A stretch of DNA of 64,000 nt, taken from the NCBI GenBank assembly GCA_947625205.1, contig CANQNN010000009.1, positions 26,999 to 90,998 of the forward strand, written 5' to 3'. Of the stretch, positions 54,084 to 61,469 are shown in pieces. This DNA is from an uncultured Lachnospiraceae bacterium (GTDB lineage: Bacteria; Bacillota; Clostridia; Lachnospirales; Lachnospiraceae). The notes beneath the pieces were generated by a model, which was not told where the DNA came from, ran no database searches, and worked only from the letters and a program-made list of their open reading frames with translations. Within the stretch, counting starts at the first letter, position 1. Each line of letters starts with the position of its first letter. A program made the position numbers and the translations under genes.

Positions 54084-55109
54084 TTATTTTTTATACAAAT
54101 CGTCCAGCTGATTCTTAAGGAGCTTCAGATTTTTAACGACTTTCTCATAATCCATTCTCTTTGGACCGATGATACCGATCGTTCCCTTCATACCTTCATC
54201 CAGCTCATAGGTCGCGGTGACAATGCTGCAGTCCTTCATGCCCTGTACCGGCGTCTCGCTGCCGATGTAAACCTGTATGCCGGTGCTGTTTTCATCCGCC
54301 AGATTATCCTGGACCAGTTCGCTTAAAATCTGTTTCTCCTCAAAAGTGGTGATCAGTTCGCTCGCTCGCTCGTGATCCGCCAGCTCCGGATACTTGAAGA
54401 AGTTCTTCGTGCCGCTGGTGTAGATCTCAAGATCCTCATCCGCCTTGATCGCTTCCGCAACCGCATCGATAACGCCCGCCACAATGTCGCTGTGTATGCC
54501 CGCCTGCTGCTTTAACGCCGATATCATGCCGAGGTTGATCTCATCAAGCGACAGACCGTTTAAGTGTGTATTGAGCAGGATATTAAGCTTGAGAAGCGTC
54601 TCATCGCTCAGCTCTTCCGCCACCGTGAGCATCGTGTTTTTGATCATGTTGCCTTCCACGACGATGACCGCCAGTATCTGATTGACGTCCACGCGGGACA
54701 GCTGGATGAACTTCAGCTTGTTGCGGTGGTACTGCGGTGCGGACACCATAGCCGCATACTCCGTGTTGGTCGCAAGCACTTTCGCCGCCTGCTTTAAGAG
54801 ATGCTCCATCTTGTCTTCTTTCTCAAGAAGCATCCCTTTCATCTCTTCCACTTCCCGTTCCTTCTCCTCCATCATCTTATCCACATACAGGCGATAACCT
54901 TTGTCGGACGGAATACGGCCCGCGGAAGTGTGCGGCTGGATGATATAACCAAGCTCCTCCAGATCCGCCATCTCATTACGGATAGTCGCCGAACTTAAGT
55001 TTAAGTCCGTGTACTTGGAGATCGTTCTGCTGCCTACCGGCTCGCCCGTCTCCAGGTAATTGCGAATGATGGCTTGCAATATGGTGTATTTTCTCTCATC
55101 TAACTGCAT
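54084..55109 (-). CDS. hrcA: Heat-inducible transcription repressor HrcA
   Basis: Represses the heat-shock operon by binding CIRCE. The N-terminal winged helix has ILQAIIRNYLETGEPVGSRTI, SSATIRNEMADLEELGYI and HTSAGRIPSDKGYR (residues 8-70). A GAF-like dimerisation domain follows, ending in GTIGIIGPKRMDYEKVV near 305. Length is 341 residues. A perfect CIRCE element lies 17 bases upstream of the start, so HrcA controls its own operon. Confidence 0.97.
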   Translation of the reverse strand: MQLDERKYTILQAIIRNYLETGEPVGSRTISKYTDLNLSSATIRNEMADLEELGYIIQPHTSAGRIPSDKGYRLYVDKMMEEKEREVEEMKGMLLEKEDKMEHLLKQAAKVLATNTEYAAMVSAPQYHRNKLKFIQLSRVDVNQILAVIVVEGNMIKNTMLTVAEELSDETLLKLNILLNTHLNGLSLDEINLGMISALKQQAGIHSDIVAGVIDAVAEAIKADEDLEIYTSGTKNFFKYPELADHERASELITTFEEKQILSELVQDNLADENSTGIQVYIGSETPVQGMKDCSIVTATYELDEGMKGTIGIIGPKRMDYEKVVKNLKLLKNQLDDLYKK

Positions 55110-55125
55110 ACCATTTCCCCTGTTG

Positions 55126-55152
55126 TTAGCACTCGATCTGTTAGAGTGCTAA
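55126..55152. promoter_or_regulatory. CIRCE operator
   Basis: TTAGCACTC-N9-GAGTGCTAA, exact consensus inverted repeat. It lies between the promoter -10 and the hrcA start, so bound HrcA would block elongation or initiation. Confidence 0.98.
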
Positions 55153-55166
55153 CATCTTCTAGTAGT

Positions 55167-55195
55167 AAATTATCACTTAAGGTTTTTCTTGTCAA
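55167..55195 (-). promoter_or_regulatory. Promoter of hrcA-grpE-dnaK-dnaJ
   Basis: Minus strand TTGACA, 17-base spacer, TAATTT, just upstream of CIRCE. Confidence 0.9.
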
Positions 55196-55246
55196 CATAT
55201 CCCTGAAAAAAATTTATAAAAAAAATATTAAAAACTTTTGGGGCAT

Positions 55247-55287
55247 AAAAAAAATGTTTACCCAAAACTCCGGATAAACATTTTTTG
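55247..55287 (-). terminator. Terminator of the ABC exporter operon
   Basis: Minus strand AAAATGTTTATCC, 8-base loop, GGGTAAACATTTT, followed by more T. It lies 11 bases past the ATPase stop and before the hrcA promoter. Confidence 0.87.
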
Positions 55288-55297
55288 CCGCCGACAA

Positions 55298-55969
55298 TTA
55301 TGTATGCTGTCTGATCCTGCCGTCCTCCATCTCGATTATTTTCCCGCACTGCTTTGTAATATCAGGATCATGCGTAGCTATCACAACCGCCTTCCCGCTT
55401 TCATTCAAGTCTTTAAAAAGCTGCATAACCATTTTGGTATTATCGGAATCCAGAGCGCCCGTGGGTTCGTCCGCCAGAACAATATCCGGCTCGTTAATGA
55501 TTGCTCTTGCAATGGCAGTCCTTTGTTTCTGTCCGCCGGATAATTCCCGGATCTTACAATTCGCATAACTTTCCATTCCGACGATATGTAATACTTCCTG
55601 TATTTTGTCCCGTCGTCCGCTTCTCTTACGCCCGGCGATCTCCATAGGCAATGACACGTTTTCATATACGGTGAAATCTTCTATCAGTGCAAAATCCTGC
55701 ACCACAATGCCAATCTTTTCGTTACGCATCCGAGCCATCCGCTTTTCGGAAAAACGCCCGACAGGCTGATCATACCAGTAATATATCCCACTGTCAGGTC
55801 TGTCCATGCATGCAAGAATATTCAACAGTGTAGACTTTCCCGCTCCCGATTTACCGGTAACTGCGATCATTTCTCCCGGATATATGTGCAAATTGATATC
55901 GATCAATGCGTAGAATTCATTTTTTCTGCCTTTATTATAAATTTTATTTATATTATCTAACCGTATCAT
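55298..55969 (-). CDS. ABC transporter ATP-binding protein (MacB/LolD-like)
   Basis: ATPase of a three-gene exporter. Walker A GKSGAGKSTLLNIL near 42, Q-loop VVQDFALI, signature LSGGQKQRTAIARAI near 136, Walker B DIVLADEPTGALD near 158 and the His-switch ATHDPD are intact. Length is 223 residues. The ATG at 55967-55969 overlaps the stop of the upstream permease by one base (TAATG), implying coupled translation; a GTG 18 bases upstream is a weaker option. The ALD variant of the D-loop fits the MacB/antimicrobial-peptide exporter class. Confidence 0.92.
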   Translation of the reverse strand: MIRLDNINKIYNKGRKNEFYALIDINLHIYPGEMIAVTGKSGAGKSTLLNILACMDRPDSGIYYWYDQPVGRFSEKRMARMRNEKIGIVVQDFALIEDFTVYENVSLPMEIAGRKRSGRRDKIQEVLHIVGMESYANCKIRELSGGQKQRTAIARAIINEPDIVLADEPTGALDSDNTKMVMQLFKDLNESGKAVVIATHDPDITKQCGKIIEMEDGRIRQHT

Positions 55970-57195
55970 TAAATATTCATTCTCCACAATTCATGCTTAT
56001 TCATCACCTTATACTGTACCACAAATACCAGGATCATCCAGACAACCGCTATAAAGGCGCATACCGCGGTTTGCAATATCCCTGTATTCCATATGATCAT
56101 GTCCTTGCCCAGTCTCTGCATAACAATAAATGCAATAGCCGTGACCGCCATTGTCAGGCAAAGGATAATAATATTGATACACAGCTGGATCAGAAAACAG
56201 GACTTCCTGCTCATACCTACAATACGGTATATGGAGAGATTCGTTATATGCTGCCTGACTTCTATGACACTGACGCAGACCGTGCTCATAACTATCATGA
56301 TACAAAAAACCAAAAGTACAGGGACGATATCATTTAATTGCCGCTTAATGTACCGCTTGCTTTTCTGATCCACCGTTTCCAGCGTTTCTTTGAGCCTGAT
56401 CTCCAGATTATCCGCTATAAAATTGTCATATCCGGCTTTCTCCTCATCCGATATCCTGTCCGGATACTGAATAAACAACAACCCCTGCGGCCATAATATT
56501 TCTTTGAGCTGCGGATTCGCCGCCGCCAATCTGCTGAAATCTTCTTCCTGTAAGATCAAAAACTGCGTTCCCGGGTCGCCTTGCAAATTATATAAAAAAT
56601 TATGATAACCGACCATATCGGAGGAATAATTCATCTTAATGACCGTACTGTCTTCCTTCAGCACGCCAACGATCCTTATAGGAATGCTCTCTTCACCGGC
56701 ATAGGCAACCAGATTGACCACATCGCCTTCCGTCAGGCCGTAATAGTTCTGCGAAATGACCGCTTCTATCTCCCTTCCGTCATTCTTCGCAAACCACCTT
56801 CCTTCTGCTATTTCAGTTTCAGCGCCCATAATATCAATAAGCTCCGGATCATAAACCGTACTGTCTATATCCAAAACGGCATCATCCATGAAGATATCAC
56901 CGAAAATACTATAGGTGCATATAATATTTGCATCCGGCAAATACTTCTCCAGTATTTCCCTCCCGGACCGTCCGGTGCCGGCATCAGCCTCCGGTATCCT
57001 TAATCCTAAATTAGTATTTACGAACCACCCTTCTTTACCAATAATACTTTTGAAAGCATCATAGCGCCAGTATTGTCCGCTCACAACGGAAGCGCAGCCG
57101 ATAGCTGCCAGAAAAGTAACGCACAACTGCAAAATAAGAAACAGAAACAGTTTTCTACTTCGTTTTATTTCCCGCAAAGCCAGTCTCATATACAT
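55969..57195 (-). CDS. FtsX-like ABC permease, second subunit
   Basis: Permease of 408 residues. The helix after MYMRLALREIKRSRKLFLFLI (TM1 near 12-35) leads into a large extracellular domain (about 40-285) with acidic and aromatic content, then three helices near 300-325, 335-360 and 370-395. This is the FtsX/MacB layout. The N-terminal LREIKRSRK resembles the coupling helix of such permeases. It starts 2 bases after the first permease gene ends. The substrate is unknown. The two permeases differ in sequence, so they probably form a heterodimer. Confidence 0.87.
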   Translation of the reverse strand: MYMRLALREIKRSRKLFLFLILQLCVTFLAAIGCASVVSGQYWRYDAFKSIIGKEGWFVNTNLGLRIPEADAGTGRSGREILEKYLPDANIICTYSIFGDIFMDDAVLDIDSTVYDPELIDIMGAETEIAEGRWFAKNDGREIEAVISQNYYGLTEGDVVNLVAYAGEESIPIRIVGVLKEDSTVIKMNYSSDMVGYHNFLYNLQGDPGTQFLILQEEDFSRLAAANPQLKEILWPQGLLFIQYPDRISDEEKAGYDNFIADNLEIRLKETLETVDQKSKRYIKRQLNDIVPVLLVFCIMIVMSTVCVSVIEVRQHITNLSIYRIVGMSRKSCFLIQLCINIIILCLTMAVTAIAFIVMQRLGKDMIIWNTGILQTAVCAFIAVVWMILVFVVQYKVMNKHELWRMNI

Positions 57196-57197
57196 AT

Positions 57198-58382
57198 TTA
57201 CACCTGTGAACGATCTCCCTTTATAGCCGTCATAATGTCAGTATCATATATAATCCTGCCAACCGTTATCCCCGTTACCGTCAGCAGCACAATCCCAAAG
57301 ATCACATTCATGCACAAATACATTATAAAAGTATAATTCTTTACAGCATATTGTATCATCCACGATATCATAGGCAATATCACAATATGAAAGATAACGA
57401 TCGCGAGCAGAAAAACCGGAAGCAGCATCAGGCACCAGCTCAGGGTGATATATAGCAACATCTTATTTTTGTTCAGGCCGCAAGCCAGAAAAATTCCAAT
57501 CTCTTTTTTTCTGCAAATCAGAATATATCGGTACAGGATGGAAAAATTGAGTGCGATCCATACGGCAACCAGTATATCAAGAAAAATCGCTGTATTGTAT
57601 ATAGTCATTCTATAGTGATCCAGTACAGGCATCTTCGGCACATGCACCGCATCACCCAATGAATCTTCCACAACTGTTTTTACTTCATTATATTGTCTGG
57701 GGCTTATACTTTCCTTAAATGTCAGCGTTAACCCTTCTGCGTCAATGACTGTATCGTCACTCAGCGACTGGAACGGTACCAGTATCTCCCCTGCAAATTT
57801 ATGATCGCCTATCACTTCATAGATTTCACCATTCACATTGATATGGCTGGCGTCTGTCATCATGTCGTCTATAACGGCCCTGCCGTCCATCCATGACAGC
57901 ATTTCTTCCGTCCATTCACCGTTCGGAATAATCGCGACTTTCTTTCCTTCTCTCTCATCATCATCGGTAAAATAATCATTTAAATCGCTTGTCCGCACAA
58001 GATTATTGCGCACCAACTGACAGGCACGGTATTCCCCCTCATCGATCATAAATCTGCATGCAATCAGGAATCCATTGTTCATTCTGGAGCGGACAAAAAA
58101 CATATCGACATCTTCGGTAACATTATCTGAAAGCTGCATAACACAGTCAGCCACCTGCCTTTTAGTAATATACCGCCCGTTCTCCACATCGTCGTCAAAC
58201 GGTATTTCCAGCATTCTCAGATCGTGTTCTCCTGCATTTTTAGCTTCAATATAATTGCAAAATACTCCAAAGCACATGCACAACACAATGCCGGATAAAA
58301 ATGTGCAAACAATCATCAGGAAAAAGAACTGCTTTTCCCTGATAAATAATGCCCATATCTTTTTTAACATGCTTCCTGTCAT
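57198..58382 (-). CDS. FtsX-like ABC permease, first subunit
   Basis: Permease of 394 residues with the same plan: TM1 near 15-38 (FLMIVCTFLSGIVLCMCFG), an extracellular domain (about 45-260), and helices near 268-290, 308-335 and 350-380. It heads the operon and has an extended -10 promoter about 80 bases upstream. Codon use and base composition of this three-gene unit look more AT-rich than the flanking genes, so recent acquisition is possible. No two-component system is adjacent, unlike many bacitracin-type exporters. Confidence 0.86.
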   Translation of the reverse strand: MTGSMLKKIWALFIREKQFFFLMIVCTFLSGIVLCMCFGVFCNYIEAKNAGEHDLRMLEIPFDDDVENGRYITKRQVADCVMQLSDNVTEDVDMFFVRSRMNNGFLIACRFMIDEGEYRACQLVRNNLVRTSDLNDYFTDDDEREGKKVAIIPNGEWTEEMLSWMDGRAVIDDMMTDASHINVNGEIYEVIGDHKFAGEILVPFQSLSDDTVIDAEGLTLTFKESISPRQYNEVKTVVEDSLGDAVHVPKMPVLDHYRMTIYNTAIFLDILVAVWIALNFSILYRYILICRKKEIGIFLACGLNKNKMLLYITLSWCLMLLPVFLLAIVIFHIVILPMISWMIQYAVKNYTFIMYLCMNVIFGIVLLTVTGITVGRIIYDTDIMTAIKGDRSQV

Positions 58383-58461
58383 TGTATATCCCCGCGTCTT
58401 ACCCGGTCACAGTGATTGATATCCGGATGCTCCGGCGTCTTTAAATTTCTATTTTAAATAT

Positions 58462-58470
58462 ATTATAACA
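58462..58470 (-). promoter_or_regulatory. Extended -10 promoter of the ABC exporter operon
   Basis: Minus strand TGTTATAAT. The -35 region is not convincing. The leader contains a small CCGGA-GCA-TCCGG hairpin. Confidence 0.5.
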
Positions 58471-58497
58471 GACGGAATAATGCAAGGCGCAAATGCG

Positions 58498-58534
58498 AAA
58501 AACAGCCGATCGGAGATCTCTCTCCAACCGACTG
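58498..58534 (-). terminator. Terminator of the DUF6465 gene
   Basis: Minus strand 14-bp stem, CAGTCGGTTGGAGA with TCTCCGATCGGCTG (three G-U pairs), 4-base loop, then TTTTT. The rest of 58383-58601 shows only the ABC operon promoter. Confidence 0.85.
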
Positions 58535-58601
58535 TCTGCCGTTTGTTTATTATGTAACTTTACGCCGCCGCAAGCCTGCAGGCAGCCGTACATCATAGCG
58601 A

Positions 58602-59090
58602 TCAGATACCGAAGCTGCCCGTCATGTCGCCGTTTACTACGAAGTATACCTTGTTCTCTTCCGGCTTTACATACAGCTCAACCGACTTAAAGTCGCCAAC
58701 CTTCTGCTTCATGTCGTACTTCCATACATCCTTGGCCATCTTTACAAGCTCTTCTGTTGCATAAGACTTGCCTGCATACTGCAAATGCAATGTCTCCTTA
58801 ACCGCTGCTTTCCTGCCAGCTGTCTTAGCTGCTTTGGTCGTTGTCTTGTCAGCTGTCTTTTTAGCAGCTGCCGCTTTCTTTGCAGGCGCCTTCTTAGCGG
58901 TCGTCTTCTTAGCTGCAGGTTTTCTGCCCGGCGTTTTCTTCTCCGCCGCCTTCTTAGGCTCTTCCTTCTTAGCTGCTGCAGATGCTGCCGGAGCTGCCTT
59001 TACTTCTTCTGTCTTTGTATCTGCTGACTGAGCTACCAATGCTTTTGCTGCAGGTGTAGCGTTTACTGTTGCTTTCTTTGTGTCTGCCAT
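58602..59090 (-). CDS. DUF6465 protein with histone H1-like Lys/Ala-rich region
   Basis: A 162-residue protein with a long low-complexity N-terminal two-thirds (about 1-100) made of Ala/Lys/Pro/Thr repeats such as KKTPGRKPAAKKTTAKKAPAK, like the tails of histone H1 and bacterial HU-fusion proteins. The compact C-terminus (LHLQYAGKSYATEELVKMAKDVW...VGDFKSVELYVKPEENKVYFVVNG) is DUF6465. The basic part could bind DNA or RNA; the domain's function is unknown. AAGGAG lies seven bases before the ATG. Strong promoter, structured leader and strong terminator suggest high expression. Confidence 0.85.
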   Translation of the reverse strand: MADTKKATVNATPAAKALVAQSADTKTEEVKAAPAASAAAKKEEPKKAAEKKTPGRKPAAKKTTAKKAPAKKAAAAKKTADKTTTKAAKTAGRKAAVKETLHLQYAGKSYATEELVKMAKDVWKYDMKQKVGDFKSVELYVKPEENKVYFVVNGDMTGSFGI

Positions 59091-59108
59091 AATTTTCTCC
59101 TTCCACAC

Positions 59109-59124
59109 ATCCGGTTCTCCGGAT
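59109..59124 (-). promoter_or_regulatory. Hairpin just upstream of the DUF6465 ribosome-binding site
   Basis: ATCCGG-AGAA-CCGGAT on the minus strand, 6-bp stem with a 4-base loop, about 8 bases before GGAAGGAG. It may protect the mRNA or control initiation. Confidence 0.5.
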
Positions 59125-59157
59125 ATTCAATGTAATGCCAGTCATCTTTTTCATAAT

Positions 59158-59188
59158 CCCATGTCCATACACTTTTGGACTATATGGG
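59158..59188 (-). promoter_or_regulatory. Hairpin at the 5' end of the DUF6465 transcript
   Basis: Minus strand CCCAT...GTCC, 10-base loop, GGAC...ATGGG, just past the -10 (59190-59195). As the first transcribed element it would cap the RNA and could slow 5' decay. Confidence 0.45.
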
Positions 59189-59189
59189 A

Positions 59190-59218
59190 ATTTTAACGCA
59201 ATACCGCTGTACTGTCAA
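59190..59218 (-). promoter_or_regulatory. Strong promoter of the DUF6465 gene
   Basis: Minus strand TTGACA, 17-base spacer, TAAAAT. Near-consensus sigma-A. Confidence 0.88.
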
Positions 59219-59319
59219 TCAACAATCTGTAACAAATAGTTGGTTTATATTTTCCTCATTTTATGTGAAATCAACCAAAAAATGCCATGTACGCACCCGG
59301 ATCGTCCGCCATTTCATCT

Positions 59320-60147
59320 TTATCCTGCAAGCGCAAAATAACCCAGCACCGCCGCGCCCAGCACGATCCTGTACCAGCCGAACACTTTAAAATCGTGTTT
59401 TTTGATGTAGCCCATCAGAAAACGGATGACGATCACAGAGAACACGAACGCCGACAGCATACCCGTCAGAAGGATGGCCGCTTCCGCTCCCGTAAAATCA
59501 AATCCGAATTTTATGATCTTTAAAAGGCTGGCGCCAAACATAACGGGAATGGCAAGGAAAAAAGTAAATTCCGCAGCAACGGTCCTCGACACGCCGATCA
59601 GTAAGGCGCCCACTATTGTTGCGCCGGATCTCGACGTTCCGGGAAAGACTGCCGCAATAAGCTGAAAGACGCCGATCATCAGCGCCGTCTGATATGTAAT
59701 ATCCTTAAGCTCCGTAATCTTCGGCGGCACATTCTTATTTCTGTTTTCGATAATGATGAATGCGATACCGAAGACGATCAGCGCGATCGCAACACACCAC
59801 GGATTGTAAAACAGCGCATCGAGCACATCGTCAAACGCAAGTCCGATCACTGCTGCCGGAATACACGCCGCCAGTATTTTAAACCAGAGCGTAAAAATGT
59901 CTTTGCGTATCACCGGTTTTTCCCGAAACCGGAACGGGAAAATTTTATTCCAGAACAAAATCACCACCGCCAGTATCGCGCCCAGCTGTATCACCACCAG
60001 AAACATCTCCCAGAATTCCGGCGATACATCTAACGTCACGAACTCGTTAAGAAGGATCATATGCCCTGTGCTGCTGATCGGAAGCCACTCGGTTATCCCT
60101 TCCACGATACCGAATAAAATTGCCTTGAGAATCTCTGTCACGCTCAT
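59320..60147 (-). CDS. uppP: Undecaprenyl-diphosphatase (BacA/UppP)
   Basis: Integral membrane phosphatase that recycles undecaprenyl pyrophosphate for cell-wall synthesis; over-production gives bacitracin resistance. Family motifs are GIVEGITEWLPISSTGHMI near residues 13-31 and FPGTSRSGATIVGALL near 165-180, with about eight hydrophobic helices. Length is 275 residues. It is separated from the DUF6465 gene by 230 bases and follows the aminotransferase gene by 48 bases. It has no terminator I can identify. Confidence 0.96.
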   Translation of the reverse strand: MSVTEILKAILFGIVEGITEWLPISSTGHMILLNEFVTLDVSPEFWEMFLVVIQLGAILAVVILFWNKIFPFRFREKPVIRKDIFTLWFKILAACIPAAVIGLAFDDVLDALFYNPWCVAIALIVFGIAFIIIENRNKNVPPKITELKDITYQTALMIGVFQLIAAVFPGTSRSGATIVGALLIGVSRTVAAEFTFFLAIPVMFGASLLKIIKFGFDFTGAEAAILLTGMLSAFVFSVIVIRFLMGYIKKHDFKVFGWYRIVLGAAVLGYFALAG

Positions 60148-60194
60148 CGTTTTACCTGTCCTTTACTTATTTTTACTTATTATATTATCAGACT

Positions 60195-61379
60195 TTAATA
60201 TTCATTCTTCACAAACTTACGAAATGCGGACAGCGAACGTTCCACCTTATCCGTATCAATACAGTACGCCAGACGTACATACCCTTTTACCCCGAAAGTA
60301 TCGCTCGGCACAAGGATCAGATCATACTTTTTGGCCTTCTCACTGAACGCGACTGCATCTTCTTCCAGCGCCTTCGGGAAAATATAGAAAGTGCCGCCCG
60401 GCTTCACGCACTCGAATCCAAGGCTGGTCAGTTCTTTATACAAAATATTCATGTTTGTCTCATAGACCGACAGATCGGCGGTCAGATCCAGGACCTCCGC
60501 CACCGCAAGCTGAATGATGGACGGCGGACAGTTGTGCCCCGTTCCTCTGGAGATCTGGCTGCACATGGTGCTGATCAGTTCCGCATCCCTACACTTCGGA
60601 TTGACCGCCACATATCCGATACGCTCTCCCGGAAGAGACAGCGACTTGGAGAAAGAATAACAGGATAATGTATTGTCATAAAACCTGGACGGATACGGTG
60701 AATCCACACCGGCAAACACGATCTCTCTATACGGCTCGTCCGAGATCAGAAAAATATCATGTCCGTACTCTTCCTGTTTTCTTGTCATGACAGAGGCAAG
60801 CGTGCGGAGCGTCTCTGTGGAATACACGGTGCCGGAAGGATTATTGGGCGTGTTGATCAGAACAGCCGCAACCTTTTCAGTCAGCATCCGCTCAAAGGCT
60901 TCAAAATCGATCTGGAAATTTTTCGTATCCGCCGGAACGACCTTAAGCGTTGCTCCGGTCAGATCGATATACGGCCCGTACTCCGGAAAATAGGGCGCGA
61001 AGGTAAGGATCTCATCGCCCGGTTCACTCACGCAGCGCACCGCATGGGCGATCGCTCCCGCCGCCCCGGTGGCCATGAAAATATGATTGCCTGTATAATT
61101 CATACCGAATCTTTTATTCAGCGAAGCCGCGATCTTATCACGCACCTCGGGAATGCCCAGGCTCTGGCTGTAACCGTGAAGCTCCATAGGATTCTTATGC
61201 TGCAGAAGATCGATCATCGTATCTGTAAACTGCTGCGGAACCGGCACGGAAGGATTGCCCAGACTGTAATCAAACACATTCTCATAACCGATCTCTTTAC
61301 CTCTGGCCGTCGCAAATTCCGACAACTGGCGGATCACCGACTTACCCTTAAGCATATCTTTATATTTCTGTACGATCAT
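60195..61379 (-). CDS. PLP-dependent aminotransferase, class I/II
   Basis: Fold-type I aminotransferase of 394 residues. The PLP Lys lies in SFSKSLSLPGERIGY near 228, with NTPNNPSGTVYS near 167, SDEPYREIVF near 205 and the C-terminal Arg region GYVRLAYC near 375. The opening QLSEFATARGKEIG and FDYSLGNPSVPVP resemble aspartate/tyrosine aminotransferase-like enzymes of Clostridia; the exact substrate cannot be told. The ATG at 61377-61379 has only a weak AAAGG upstream. A short GC hairpin (61435-61455) without a T tract separates it from galA. Confidence 0.9.
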   Translation of the reverse strand: MIVQKYKDMLKGKSVIRQLSEFATARGKEIGYENVFDYSLGNPSVPVPQQFTDTMIDLLQHKNPMELHGYSQSLGIPEVRDKIAASLNKRFGMNYTGNHIFMATGAAGAIAHAVRCVSEPGDEILTFAPYFPEYGPYIDLTGATLKVVPADTKNFQIDFEAFERMLTEKVAAVLINTPNNPSGTVYSTETLRTLASVMTRKQEEYGHDIFLISDEPYREIVFAGVDSPYPSRFYDNTLSCYSFSKSLSLPGERIGYVAVNPKCRDAELISTMCSQISRGTGHNCPPSIIQLAVAEVLDLTADLSVYETNMNILYKELTSLGFECVKPGGTFYIFPKALEEDAVAFSEKAKKYDLILVPSDTFGVKGYVRLAYCIDTDKVERSLSAFRKFVKNEY

Positions 61380-61469
61380 AGTATGAAACCCAGCCTTTCT
61401 TACTTAAATATAACGTTTATATAATGAAAGATGCCGCTGTACCGACAGGACAGCGCTCTCTTTTATCCC

